The position numbers were made by a program, and so were the translations under genes. A stretch of DNA of 64,000 nt from Caulobacter soli. Its GTDB lineage: Bacteria; Pseudomonadota; Alphaproteobacteria; Caulobacterales; Caulobacteraceae. Within the stretch, counting starts at the first letter, position 1; every line of letters starts with the position of its first letter. Below, in pieces: positions 7,556 to 15,647 of this stretch. Location: contig NZ_CP049199.1 in assembly GCF_011045195.1 (NCBI RefSeq), forward strand, positions 744,001-808,000, given 5' to 3'. The notes under the pieces were generated by a model. It saw only the letters and a program-made list of their open reading frames with translations, did not search any database and was not told where the DNA came from.

Positions 7556-8017
7556 TCAGCGGAGGCCCAGCACTCGGTCCAGGCTCCACTTCCCGCCGCC
7601 CTTGGCGACCAGGAACAGCAGGATCGCCGCCCACGACAGGTGGGTGCTCCAGGCGTCGGGATAGACGAACACCTCGATCACCAGAGTCATGCCCAGGAAG
7701 GCGAGCGCGGAGAGCCGCGTGAACAGGCCCAGCACCAGCAGGATCGAGAACAGGTGCTCGCTGTAGGTCGCGATGTGCGCGGCGATGTCCGAGGGGATCA
7801 GCGGCAGGCGGTATTCGTCGGCGAACAGCGAATAGGTCCCGTCGGTGATGTGCAGGATCCCGTCGACCTTGGTGCGGCCCGACAGGAAGAACACCGAGGC
7901 GATCCCCAGCCGCGCGACCAGGCTCAGGACGCCGTCGGGCAGGGCGCGGTGCGCCAGGGCGGCCAGACCGTCGAACGGACGGCTCCAGGGGCGCGAGGCG
8001 GCGGGGATGTCGGTCAC
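7556..8017 (-). CDS. bufD: DoxX family membrane protein of the bufferin operon
   Basis: A 153-residue four-helix DoxX protein. The first helix carries [18 protein letters not shown], typical of the family, and later helices are [21 protein letters not shown] and [16 protein letters not shown]. It begins with GTG, overlapping the bufC stop in GTGA, preceded by GGAG. In bufferin operons DoxX is the fourth gene; the specific role is uncertain. The symbol follows Caulobacter bufferin nomenclature by synteny. Confidence 0.85.
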   Translation of the reverse strand: MTDIPAASRPWSRPFDGLAALAHRALPDGVLSLVARLGIASVFFLSGRTKVDGILHITDGTYSLFADEYRLPLIPSDIAAHIATYSEHLFSILLVLGLFTRLSALAFLGMTLVIEVFVYPDAWSTHLSWAAILLFLVAKGGGKWSLDRVLGLR

Positions 8018-8784
8018 GTGGGATCTCCAAGGTCGAGGCCGCTGAACACGCCGTCGGCGATCAGGGCGGCGAAGAGGGCGGCGAGGTCGGCGGCCGGATC
8101 GGTTTCGGCGGCGGCGGTGATCGCCGCGCCCAAGCTGGCGCCGTCGCGGGCGGCGGTCAGGAAGGCGAAGCCGGCCCGGTCGAGCAGACGGCTGCGCACG
8201 GTGTCGTGGGGGCGGACGATCAGCACGCCTTGCGGATCGTCGGCCAGCACCATCTCGCCGGGCTCCGGCTCTCGGGCCGCCAGCCACAGGCCGGGCAGGC
8301 CGCTGTCGAACCCGGCGAAGGCCAGGCTGGGATGCAGGCGCGGGCGGGCGGCGGCCAGGACGTCCGGCGCCAGGGCGAAGGCTTCGGCGGCCAGCGGTTC
8401 GGCTTCGGGCGCGAACAGGGCGGTGGTCCACAGCCGGTCCATCTGGGCCATGGCCGGCAGATAGGGCAGGTCGTCGGCCGGCGGGAAGCGGCTCAGCCAG
8501 TCGGGGAAGGCCTCGCCATAGGCCGCCAACGCGGCGCTGGCCGGCGGATGCTCGGCGGCGAACAGGGCGGCGGCGGCGCGGAACCAGTCGTCGCCGACCA
8601 GGCTGGCCACGGTCGGGAAATTGGCCGCCAGGGCGTCGACGCAGCCCTTGGCGATGGTGTTGCGATAAACGGCCAGGCCGGGCGGCTGGTCCGCGTCGTC
8701 CGGCAGCCAGGCGGTGATGGGCGCGGCGGTGCGCCCGGCCAGGGCCGTGACGAAGGCGTCCTGGAAGCGGCCCAGCTCAGACAT
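8014..8784 (-). CDS. bufC: MNIO partner protein, DUF2063 (HvfC/BufC family)
   Basis: A 256-residue protein. The N-terminal DUF2063 region is recognisable ([47 protein letters not shown], then [17 protein letters not shown]). BufC/HvfC proteins act with the MNIO enzyme, probably by presenting the precursor peptide. It overlaps bufB by 8 bases and bufD by 4, so the three are translationally coupled. Confidence 0.9.
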   Translation of the reverse strand: MSELGRFQDAFVTALAGRTAAPITAWLPDDADQPPGLAVYRNTIAKGCVDALAANFPTVASLVGDDWFRAAAALFAAEHPPASAALAAYGEAFPDWLSRFPPADDLPYLPAMAQMDRLWTTALFAPEAEPLAAEAFALAPDVLAAARPRLHPSLAFAGFDSGLPGLWLAAREPEPGEMVLADDPQGVLIVRPHDTVRSRLLDRAGFAFLTAARDGASLGAAITAAAETDPAADLAALFAALIADGVFSGLDLGDPT

Positions 8785-9619
8785 GGGCCGGCTCCCGCTG
8801 GAGCAGGCCGTGCGCCCGGTCCCGTTCGGCCATCAGCACGGCGAAGGCCGGAATGTCGTCGTCGCGCTCGATCAAGGTGGGGCGTGGGCCGACGCGGTCG
8901 ATCAGGCGGCGGTACAGGGTCCAAACGGTCTCGGCCACCGGCGCGTCGTGGGTGTCGATCAGCAGGCTTGAGCCGCCTTCATCGACGCCATGGCCGGCCA
9001 GGTGGATCTCGCCGATGGCGTCGGCGGGCAGGGCGTCCAGATAGGTCTCGGCCGCGTAGCCCAGGTTGCTGGCGCTGACGAACACGTTGTTGACGTCGAC
9101 CAGCAGGCCGCAGCCGGTGCGGCGGGTCAGTGCGATCAGGAAGTCGGTTTCGTCCAAGTCGTGGCCGGTCAGCGGCAGGTACAGCGACGGGTTCTCGACC
9201 AGGATCGTCCGTCCAAGGACGTCCTGCGTGCGGCCGATATTGGCGGCGATGCGGTCGAGGGCCGCGCGGGTGCGGGGAAAGGGCAGGAGGTCCGGTTGGT
9301 GGACGCCGCGATGGGTGCTCCAGGCCAGGTGTTCGGAGACCACGAACGGCTCGAACCGGTCGGCCAGGGCCTTCAGGGCGAGGAGGTGCGCCGGGTCCGG
9401 ATCGGCGTCGGCGGCCAGGGACAGGCCTACCCCGTGCAGCGACAGCGGATGCTCGGCCCGGATCGCCTCCAGCCACCGCAGGCGCGGCCCGCCGGCGGCC
9501 ATGTAGTTCTCGGGATGAACCTCGAACCACAGGCCCTCGGCGTCGGCCGCCAGGGCGTCGGCGTAGTGCTGCGATTTGAGGCCGAGGCCGGCGGTGGGGG
9601 GCATGGGAAGGGTCTTCAA
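8777..9619 (-). CDS. bufB: Multinuclear non-heme iron oxidase (MNIO, DUF692)
   Basis: A 280-residue TIM-barrel enzyme of the DUF692/MNIO family. Iron-ligand segments are visible: EVHPENYM, LSLHGVGLS, VSEHLAW, VENPSLYL, DVNNVFVSA, EIHLAGHG, IDTHDAPV and IERDDDIP. MNIOs oxidise cysteines in small precursors; in bufferins two internal cysteines become thiooxazoles. Its substrate is presumably the adjacent bufA product. It is separated from bufA by a family C repeat and a terminator. Confidence 0.95.
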   Translation of the reverse strand: MKTLPMPPTAGLGLKSQHYADALAADAEGLWFEVHPENYMAAGGPRLRWLEAIRAEHPLSLHGVGLSLAADADPDPAHLLALKALADRFEPFVVSEHLAWSTHRGVHQPDLLPFPRTRAALDRIAANIGRTQDVLGRTILVENPSLYLPLTGHDLDETDFLIALTRRTGCGLLVDVNNVFVSASNLGYAAETYLDALPADAIGEIHLAGHGVDEGGSSLLIDTHDAPVAETVWTLYRRLIDRVGPRPTLIERDDDIPAFAVLMAERDRAHGLLQREPAHV

Positions 9620-9632
9620 ATATCACCCACGT

Positions 9633-9720
9633 CCGTCTTCCCGGCGAAGGCCGGGACCCAGATTCATCCTGGGCGGCTCGTGGGTTTCATCTGGGCCCCG
9701 GCCTTCGCCGGGGAGACGGG
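9633..9720. repeat. Family C palindromic element
   Basis: The arms (CCGTCTTCCCGGCGAAGG and its complement) bracket a short centre. This copy is inside an operon, between bufA and bufB. Related copies are at 16557, 40239, 42251 and 59323. Confidence 0.85.
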
Positions 9721-9722
9721 AG

Positions 9723-9756
9723 AAAAGCGCCGTCCCGGGGCGGTCCGGGACGGCGC
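9723..9756 (-). terminator. Intra-operon terminator/attenuator after bufA
   Basis: A perfect 12-bp stem (GCGCCGTCCCGG with CCGGGACGGCGC) and 6-base loop is followed, on the minus strand, by TTTT. It starts 9 bases after the bufA stop. It would let bufA be made in excess over bufBCD. Confidence 0.75.
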
Positions 9757-9764
9757 GTTCAGTC

Positions 9765-10046
9765 TTACGCCTTCGGCGCGGTCAGCGAGCCCGTGCCGTT
9801 CGGGGTCTTGATGCTGGTGCAGGTGCCCTTGGCGACCTTCTTCCAGGCGTCGGCCTGGTAGTCGGCTTTCGAGGTGCCCGCGCAGCTGGTGCCAGCGCCG
9901 GCCTTGCAGTCGTTCTGGCCGGCCTTGGCCACGCCGTAGCACTTTTCGGTTTCGACCTTGGCGGGCTTCATGTCGTCGCGGGCCATGGCGGCGCCGGCGC
10001 TGAGGGCGAATACGGCGGCGAGGGCGAGAGCGGGGGTCTTGTTCAT
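9765..10046 (-). CDS. bufA: Bufferin precursor, DUF2282
   Basis: A 93-residue DUF2282 protein with signal peptide cleaved near residue 22 (after AMA). The mature 71 residues hold four cysteines, at 36, 47, 55 and 76. This is the four-Cys pattern of bufferins, where BufB converts the central two to thiooxazoles that bind copper. The start is the ATG of [10 protein letters not shown]. It is first in the operon and has a near-consensus sigma-F promoter upstream. Confidence 0.92.
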   Translation of the reverse strand: MNKTPALALAAVFALSAGAAMARDDMKPAKVETEKCYGVAKAGQNDCKAGAGTSCAGTSKADYQADAWKKVAKGTCTSIKTPNGTGSLTAPKA

Positions 10047-10123
10047 GGCGGACGTTTCCTTCGTCTGGGTCTGACCGGGCCCGGCGCCGTTCGTCGGCCC
10101 GTCCTGCGCGGTCAAAGGGGAGT

Positions 10124-10149
10124 TACGGACGGGTGCGGCGAAAGGTTAC
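10124..10149 (-). promoter_or_regulatory. Putative sigma-F promoter of bufA
   Basis: On the minus strand, GTAACC (10149-10144) is followed after 16 bases by CGTA (10127-10124). The sigma-F consensus in Caulobacter is GTAACC-N16-CGAA, so one of ten bases differs. It drives the bufABCD operon by inference. Confidence 0.65.
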
Positions 10150-10232
10150 ACCGGTATCCGAACAAAAAAGCGGCGCGCCGAAAATCACCGGACCCGGTTC
10201 TCGCCCCCGCTTTCCGGTTCGAGCGACGCGGT

Positions 10233-10258
10233 GTAACCATCGGCCCGTCTCGCGCGAA
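10233..10258 (+). promoter_or_regulatory. Sigma-F promoter of sigF
   Basis: GTAACC at 10233-10238 and CGAA at 10255-10258 are exactly 16 bases apart, a perfect match to the sigma-F promoter, implying autoregulation. The predicted transcript start lies only a few bases before the GTG at 10271, so the leader would be extremely short. Confidence 0.8.
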
Positions 10259-10270
10259 CAAGGGGGAGGC

Positions 10271-10813
10271 GTGACGGATACCGAAGCCGCCCTGAAGGCG
10301 CTGATGCTGCTGGGCCTGGACGGCGACGCCCCGGCCTATCGGCTGTTGCTGTCGCAACTGGGCGGCCGGCTCCGCGTCTATTTCGAGCGCCGCATGCGCG
10401 ACGCCCCCGGCGATGTGGAGGACCTGGTGCAAGAGACCCTGATGGCGGTGCATACGCGGCGCGCGACCTATGATCGCGCCCAGCCGTTCACCCCCTGGGC
10501 CTTCGCCCTGGCCCGCTACAAGCTGATCGACCACTGGCGCCGCCGCAAGGTGCGCGCGACGCTGCCGATCGACGACTATGTCGAGGTCCTGGCCGCCTAC
10601 GCCCCCGAGCCGGGCTCGGCCATGGACCTGGACCGCGCGCTGGCCAGCCTGCCCGAGCGCCAGCAAAGGCTGGTGCGCGACGTCAAGATCGAGGGCCTCA
10701 GCCTGGCGGAAGCTGGCGACCGGGCCGGCGTCTCGGAAGGCGCGGCCAAGGTCGCCCTGCACCGAGCGCTGAAGAGCCTCGGAGAAAGGATGCGTGGCCG
10801 TGCGGACGGATGA
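10271..10813 (+). CDS. sigF: ECF sigma factor sigma-F
   Basis: A 180-residue ECF sigma factor. Region 2 is at about 20-85 (RVYFERRMRDAPGDVEDLVQETLMAVH and TPWAFALARYKLIDHWRRRK) and region 4 at about 118-175 (LPERQQRLVRDVKIEGLSLAEAGDRAGVSEGAAKVALHRAL). The neighbouring nrsF and divergent buf operon match Caulobacter sigma-F, reported to answer heavy-metal stress (chromium, cadmium). I used the GTG after GGGGGAGG; given the promoter position, a downstream ATG at codon 12 (10304) is a serious alternative. Confidence 0.93.
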   Translation: MTDTEAALKALMLLGLDGDAPAYRLLLSQLGGRLRVYFERRMRDAPGDVEDLVQETLMAVHTRRATYDRAQPFTPWAFALARYKLIDHWRRRKVRATLPIDDYVEVLAAYAPEPGSAMDLDRALASLPERQQRLVRDVKIEGLSLAEAGDRAGVSEGAAKVALHRALKSLGERMRGRADG

Positions 10814-11441
10814 TCTGATCGATCAACTGGCGGCCGACCCGCGCGCCATTCCCGCCGGGGCGGTGCAGCGCCGCTTCCTCGGCGTGGCCGTGGCCGGGGG
10901 CCTGGCGGCCCTGGTGCTGCTGCTGGTCTGGCTGGGGACGCGCCAGGACCTGGCCCAGGCGATGACCGGCCGGATGTTCTGGATGAAGGCGACCTACACC
11001 GCCCTCCTGGGCGTGGCCGGTTTCTGGGCCCTGGAGCGGCTGGCGCGGCCCGAGGGCGTGCCGAAAAGGGCGCTGCTGTTCGGGGCCCTGGTGCTGGCGC
11101 TGTTCGTCGGCCTGGGTTTCGGCCAGTGGCTGGCCGCCGACTGGGAGCACCGCCGGATGATGATGCGCGGCCATTCCTGGACGGTCTGCGCCCGCAACAT
11201 TCTGATGCTGGCCCTGCCGGGCCTGGCCGCCTGCCTGCTGGTGCTGCGCGGCATGGCCCCGACCCGTCCGGCCCTGACCGGCTTCGCGGCCGGCGCCTTC
11301 GCGGGCGGCGTGGCGGGCACGGTCTACGGCCTGGCCTGCGCCGAGAGCACGATGGTGTTCGTGGGCACCTGGTACACGCTGGGCGTGCTGGGGACCGGGC
11401 TGCTGGGGGCGGTGGTCGGGAAGTGGGCGTTGCGGTGGTAG
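10800..11441 (+). CDS. nrsF: Anti-sigma factor NrsF (DUF1109)
   Basis: A 213-residue membrane protein of the DUF1109/NrsF family with six hydrophobic segments. The short cytoplasmic N-terminus begins RTDDLIDQLAADP, typical of the family. Cysteines at 130 (SWTVCARN) and 180 (LACAEST), 50 apart, match the pair reported as needed for signal sensing in C. crescentus NrsF. It overlaps the sigF end. The start could be a GTG two codons earlier; I prefer this one for spacing to GGAGAAAGG. Confidence 0.92.
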   Translation: MRTDDLIDQLAADPRAIPAGAVQRRFLGVAVAGGLAALVLLLVWLGTRQDLAQAMTGRMFWMKATYTALLGVAGFWALERLARPEGVPKRALLFGALVLALFVGLGFGQWLAADWEHRRMMMRGHSWTVCARNILMLALPGLAACLLVLRGMAPTRPALTGFAAGAFAGGVAGTVYGLACAESTMVFVGTWYTLGVLGTGLLGAVVGKWALRW

Positions 11442-11452
11442 TGGCTCACTGA

Positions 11453-11573
11453 CTTGCCCCCACCTGACCGCTTCGCGGTCTGTCCGCCCCCATAGGGGGC
11501 GGAGCCTTCAAGCGCGGCGCGGCTCTTCCCCCTGTGGGGGAAGACGACCGCGAAGCGGTCCGTAGGGGGCAAG
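11453..11573. repeat. Long palindromic intergenic element (singleton)
   Basis: The outer arms (CTTGCCCCCAC... and its near complement) and the inner CCGCTTCGCGGTC/GACCGCGAAGCGG arms make a cruciform-like structure of about 120 bp. It separates the convergent nrsF and efp genes. Confidence 0.75.
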
Positions 11574-11598
11574 TGATCGCCACCCTACGGTTTGACGC

Positions 11599-12168
11599 TT
11601 AGTCCTTCGCGCGTTCCTGGTACGAGCCGTCCTCGGTCAGGATGATCACCCGGGTGCCCGCGGCGATGTACGGCGGCACCATGGTGCGCACGCCGTTGCT
11701 CAGGATCGCCGGCTTGTACGACGACGAAGCGGTCTGGCCCTTCACCGACGGTTCGGTCTCGACGATTTCCAGCGTCACGGTGCGCGGCAGTTCCAGGGCG
11801 ATCGGCGCGTCGTTGTGCGTCGACAGGACGACCGTCATGTTTTCCTGCAGATAGGCGCCCAGGTCGCCGATCACTTCTTCCGAAGCCACGAGCTGGTCGT
11901 AGCTTTCCGGGTTCATGAAGTGATAGCCCTCGCCGTCCTTGTAGAGGAACGTGTGGTCGCGCTGGTCGACGAAGGCGCGCTCGACCTGCTCGGTCGTGCG
12001 GTAGCGTTCCGACACCTTCACGCCGTCCGAGATGCGGCGCATGTTCAGCTGGGTGACCGGCGTGCCCTTGCCGGGGTGGATGTTTTCGGCGTTGAGGACC
12101 ACGTAGAGCTTGCCGTCCATATCGACGACGGAACCCTTCCTCAGCGAGCTGGCGGCGACTTTAGTCAC
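11599..12168 (-). CDS. efp: Elongation factor P
   Basis: A 189-residue EF-P that relieves ribosome stalling at polyproline. All three domains are present. The modification site is Lys34 in HPGKGTP, the substrate for beta-lysylation. The divergent neighbours encode the modifying enzymes EpmA and EpmB, so modification of Lys34 is expected. Length is normal. Confidence 0.96.
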   Translation of the reverse strand: MTKVAASSLRKGSVVDMDGKLYVVLNAENIHPGKGTPVTQLNMRRISDGVKVSERYRTTEQVERAFVDQRDHTFLYKDGEGYHFMNPESYDQLVASEEVIGDLGAYLQENMTVVLSTHNDAPIALELPRTVTLEIVETEPSVKGQTASSSYKPAILSNGVRTMVPPYIAAGTRVIILTEDGSYQERAKD

Positions 12169-12276
12169 TTAGTGCGTCCTTGATCCCAGCGGCCCTGGGC
12201 CGCGCGAATTGCGTTAGATATCGCCCTCCTATAGCGATCCTCGCCAAGTTCGCCAGCCCCCGACCTGGGATCCCTC

Positions 12277-13341
12277 GTGCCGACAGCCTCTCCTTCGCCC
12301 TGGTGGCGGCCCGAAAACCACGCCGACCGGCGGCCGTTCCTGCTGGCCCGCAACCGGATCAAGGCCGCTTTTCGAGCCTGGTTCGAGGAACGGGACTTCC
12401 TGGAGGTCGAGACCGCGGCCCTGCAGGTCTCGCCCGGCAACGAGGCCCATCTGCACGCCTTCGAGACCGCCGCCCTGACGATCTCGGGCGAGGCCGCGCC
12501 GCTCTATCTGCACACCTCGCCGGAGTTTTCCTGCAAGAAGCTGCTGGCGGCGGGCGAGCGGCGGATCTTCGACTTCGGCAAGGTCTGGCGCAACCGCGAG
12601 CGCGGGGCGCTGCATCATCCGGAGTTCACCATGCTGGAATGGTACCGGGTCGACGCGCCCTACCAGACCCTGATGGACGACTGCGCGGCCTTGCTGGCCC
12701 TGGCGGCGGAAACCGCGGGGACGCTGGAGTTTCGCTTTCGCGGTCATGTCTGCGATCCGTTCGCCGCGCCGGAGCGGGTGACGGTGGCGCAGGCCTTCGA
12801 ACGCCATGCGGGCGTCGACCTGCTGGCCTCGATCGGACCTGGCGGCGAGACCGATCGCGACGTCCTGGCGGCCTCGGCGCGCGCCGCCGGGATCCGCGTG
12901 GCCGACGACGATACCTGGGCCGACGTGTTCAGCCGGGTGATCGTCGAGAAGGTCGAGCCGAACCTGGGGATCGGCCGCGCGACCATCCTCTGCGAATACC
13001 CGACCGCCGAGGCGGCCCTGGCCCGGCCCAAGCCTGGCGACCCGCGCGTGGCCGAGCGGTTCGAGCTCTATGCCTGCGGCGTCGAGCTGGCCAACGCCTT
13101 TGGCGAGCTGACCGACGCCGGCGAACAGCGCCGCCGGTTCGAGGCCGAGATGGACGAGAAGGCCCGGGTTTATGGCGAGCGCTACCCGCTGGACGAGGAC
13201 TTCCTGGCGGCCCTGGCGATCATGCCCAACGCGTCGGGCTCGGCCCTGGGCTTCGACCGCCTGGTGATGCTGGCGGCGGGGGCGTCGCGGGTGGACCAGG
13301 TGCTGTGGACGCCGGTGGCTGACGTGAACCCTCTCCCATAG
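12277..13341 (+). CDS. epmA: EF-P lysine ligase
   Basis: A 354-residue class II lysyl-tRNA-synthetase-like protein without the N-terminal anticodon domain (EpmA/PoxA/GenX). Class II motifs are visible: motif 2 at FGKVWRNRERGALHHPEFTMLEWY and motif 3 near GSALGFDRLVML. It attaches beta-lysine to EF-P Lys34. The start is a GTG. Its last codons and the TAG lie in a hairpin, so the final VNPLP is probably repeat-derived. Confidence 0.94.
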   Translation: MPTASPSPWWRPENHADRRPFLLARNRIKAAFRAWFEERDFLEVETAALQVSPGNEAHLHAFETAALTISGEAAPLYLHTSPEFSCKKLLAAGERRIFDFGKVWRNRERGALHHPEFTMLEWYRVDAPYQTLMDDCAALLALAAETAGTLEFRFRGHVCDPFAAPERVTVAQAFERHAGVDLLASIGPGGETDRDVLAASARAAGIRVADDDTWADVFSRVIVEKVEPNLGIGRATILCEYPTAEAALARPKPGDPRVAERFELYACGVELANAFGELTDAGEQRRRFEAEMDEKARVYGERYPLDEDFLAALAIMPNASGSALGFDRLVMLAAGASRVDQVLWTPVADVNPLP

Positions 13342-13352
13342 GGAGAGGGTTC
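13326..13352. repeat. Hairpin containing the epmA stop codon
   Basis: GAACCCTCTCCC pairs with GGGAGAGGGTTC across a 3-base loop. The epmA TAG begins in the loop. The sequence resembles the terminal hairpins of family E. The following bases (AATTT) give a weak terminator signal. Confidence 0.75.
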
Positions 13353-13372
13353 AATTTGCGCGCGCCGCCTCA

Positions 13373-14434
13373 ATGGGCCATACCGCCGGCCTCATGACGC
13401 CCGCCCGCACCCTTCGCAGCGCCGCCGCGCTGGCCGACGCCGGCCTGATCGCTCCCGAGCGGCTGCCGGCGCTCGAGGCGGTGGCCGCGCGCTATGCGGT
13501 GGCGATCACCCCGGACATGGCCGAGCTGATCGACCCGGCCAACGAGTCCGACCCCATCGCTCGCCAGTTCGTCCCCAGCGAAGCCGAACTGGACGAGAAC
13601 CCCGGCGAGGTCGCCGACCCGATCGGCGACGAAGTCCACAGCCCGGTCGAGGGGATCGTCCACCGCTACCCCGACCGCGTGCTGCTGAAGCCCACCCACA
13701 CCTGCGCGGTCTATTGCCGGTTCTGCTTCCGCCGCGAGGTCGTCGGCCCCGAGGGCGCGGCCAATCTGTCGCCCGAAAAGCTGGACGCCGCCTTCGCCTA
13801 TATCGCCGCCCACCCGGAGATCTGGGAGGTGATCGTCACCGGCGGCGATCCGCTGGTGCTGTCGCCGCGCCGCCTGCGCGACCTGGGCCAGCGGCTTGCG
13901 GCCATCGACCATGTGAAGATCGTGCGCTTCCACACCCGCGTGCCGGCGGTCGATCCGGCGGCGGTCACCGACGAGTTGGTCCAGGCCCTGAAGGCCAGCG
14001 GCAAGACGGTCTATTTGGCCCTGCACGCCAACCACGTGCGCGAGCTGACCGAGGCGGCGCGGGCCGCCTGCGCCCGGATCATCGACGCCGGGATCCCGAT
14101 GCTGAGCCAGACCGTGCTGCTGAAGGGCGTCAACGACGACCCCGAGGCCCTGGGCGCCCTGATGCGCGGCTTCGTCGAGACCCGCATCCGGCCCTACTAC
14201 CTGCACCATGGCGACCACGCGCCCGGCACCGCCCACCTGCGCACCAGCGTCGAGGAAGGCCGCGCCCTGATGCGCGCCATTCGCGGCCGGTTCTCGGGCC
14301 TGTGTCAGCCGACCTATGTGCTCGACATCCCCGACGGCCACGGCAAGGTGCCGATCGGTCCCGACTATCTGGCGGTCGACGGCCAGGTCGAGGACCCGAA
14401 CGGCGGGGCTCACGCCTATCCGCCGAAGGGCTAG
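13373..14434 (+). CDS. epmB: EF-P beta-lysylation 2,3-aminomutase (radical SAM)
   Basis: A 353-residue radical SAM enzyme of the lysine 2,3-aminomutase family. The [4Fe-4S] motif CxxxCxxC is at Cys111, Cys115 and Cys118 (CAVYCRFC). PLP-binding is expected near the C-terminus (HGKVPIGPDY region). It turns alpha-lysine into beta-lysine for EpmA. Length and context favour EpmB over catabolic KamA. The start is uncertain: ATG 13394 (MTPARTL) is an alternative; neither has a clear ribosome-binding site. Confidence 0.92.
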   Translation: MGHTAGLMTPARTLRSAAALADAGLIAPERLPALEAVAARYAVAITPDMAELIDPANESDPIARQFVPSEAELDENPGEVADPIGDEVHSPVEGIVHRYPDRVLLKPTHTCAVYCRFCFRREVVGPEGAANLSPEKLDAAFAYIAAHPEIWEVIVTGGDPLVLSPRRLRDLGQRLAAIDHVKIVRFHTRVPAVDPAAVTDELVQALKASGKTVYLALHANHVRELTEAARAACARIIDAGIPMLSQTVLLKGVNDDPEALGALMRGFVETRIRPYYLHHGDHAPGTAHLRTSVEEGRALMRAIRGRFSGLCQPTYVLDIPDGHGKVPIGPDYLAVDGQVEDPNGGAHAYPPKG

Positions 14435-14460
14435 GATTTTGAGCGGCCGGTGGGCGAATT

Positions 14461-14549
14461 CCTCGTCCTTCGACAGGCTCAGGATGAGGAATTCGAGTTC
14501 GCCCGCCGTAGCAAAGTAGCCCTCATCCTGAGCTTGTCGAAGGACGAGG
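14461..14549. repeat. Family D palindromic element
   Basis: The arms CCTCGTCCTTCGACAGGCTC and its near complement (AGCTTGTCGAAGGACGAGG) enclose an AT-richer centre. A second copy is at 25469-25555. Here it lies between the convergent epmB and araC-type genes. Confidence 0.85.
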
Positions 14550-14580
14550 GCGGCTCCGCGGGCGACGACCGACGCACCAC

Positions 14581-15522
14581 CTAGGCCGCGACCGCCTCGC
14601 GCGCCGGCGCTTCGCCGGGCAGCGCCCGCCCATACCGCCGGGGCGAAACCCCCATCACCCGCTTGAAGGCCGTGCTGAAGGCGCTTTCGGACTCGTAGCC
14701 CAGCGACAGGGCGATGACCGAGACCGGGTCGGCGGAATGGGCCAGGCGGTCGCCGGCCAGCAGCATGCGCCAGCGCGCCAGATACTCCATCGGCGAGGTC
14801 CCGACCGTCTCCTTGAACCGCTTGGCGAAGGCCGAGCGCGACATGCCGACCCGCTCGGCCAGGGCCTGCAGGGTCCAGCGCTGGGCCGGGTCCTGGTGCA
14901 GGGCGCCGATGGCGACGCTCATCTGCTTGTCGGCCAGGGCGAACAGCCAGCCGACACCGCCCTTAGTTCCCTCGGCCAGGTGCAGGCGCAGGGCCTGGAC
15001 CAACATCATGTGGGCCAGGTGCTGGGCCATCAGTCCGCCGCCGGGCTGACGCTCGCGCAGCTCCTGACCCAGGCGCCGCATCGACCAGCGCAGGGTGGCG
15101 CGATCGGCCTCCTCGCGGATGTGGACGATGGGCGGCAGGCCGCCCAGCAGGACCTTGGCCTGGTCGCCGCTCAGCAGAAAGTGGCTGCCGGCGATGAACA
15201 CGTCGCCGCCGCCGTTGATCGAGCGGACATCGCCCTCGCGCGGCTGGGCCAGGAACACCTTGGCGTCGACCGGCGGCAGGGACAGATCGCTGGTCAGCCG
15301 GAAGGGCCGCCCGGTGGCCAGCAGGAAGCAGTCGCCGCCCTGCAGACGCACCGCCTCGGCCGCGCCCTCCACCGACAGCCAGCAGGTCCCCGACACCACG
15401 GCGTAGCACTTGATGCCGTCGTGGCGCGGAAACTGGATGGACCAGTCGCCGCCCATGTCGAAGCCGCCATAGACGTAGCTGCGGGGCTTCAGCAGCGACA
15501 GGACGTCGGAAAGCGGATCCAT
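14581..15522 (-). CDS. AraC family transcriptional regulator (cupin sensor)
   Basis: A 313-residue regulator. The N-terminal half is a cupin-type sensor ([34 protein letters not shown]) and the last 100 residues carry two AraC helix-turn-helix units ([38 protein letters not shown] and [32 protein letters not shown]). It is divergent from an NAD-dependent epimerase-like SDR, the likely target. Paired inverted repeats lie between them. Confidence 0.92.
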   Translation of the reverse strand: MDPLSDVLSLLKPRSYVYGGFDMGGDWSIQFPRHDGIKCYAVVSGTCWLSVEGAAEAVRLQGGDCFLLATGRPFRLTSDLSLPPVDAKVFLAQPREGDVRSINGGGDVFIAGSHFLLSGDQAKVLLGGLPPIVHIREEADRATLRWSMRRLGQELRERQPGGGLMAQHLAHMMLVQALRLHLAEGTKGGVGWLFALADKQMSVAIGALHQDPAQRWTLQALAERVGMSRSAFAKRFKETVGTSPMEYLARWRMLLAGDRLAHSADPVSVIALSLGYESESAFSTAFKRVMGVSPRRYGRALPGEAPAREAVAA

Positions 15523-15532
15523 GGGCTGTCCT

Positions 15533-15586
15533 GGACGATCGCGAAGATAATGCGGACTTCATAGCATGGATCGTCCTTTCGCGATC
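15533..15586. promoter_or_regulatory. Candidate operator of the AraC-type regulator
   Basis: GGACGATC (15533-15540) is inverted at 15569-15576, and the overlapping GATCGCGAA (15537-15545) is inverted at 15578-15586. The repeats lie in the divergent promoter between regulator and SDR gene. Confidence 0.45.
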
Positions 15587-15647
15587 CCCTATCTCCTCCC
15601 TGCCGGTTCGCCAAGGCATGGGGCCGGCGCAGTCAGGAGAGATCGCG

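Noticed and set aside
9633..9720. Family C element as the bufA terminator
   Set aside because: The separate hairpin with TTTT at 9723-9756, closer to bufA, is a better terminator. The family C element occurs in many unrelated gaps.
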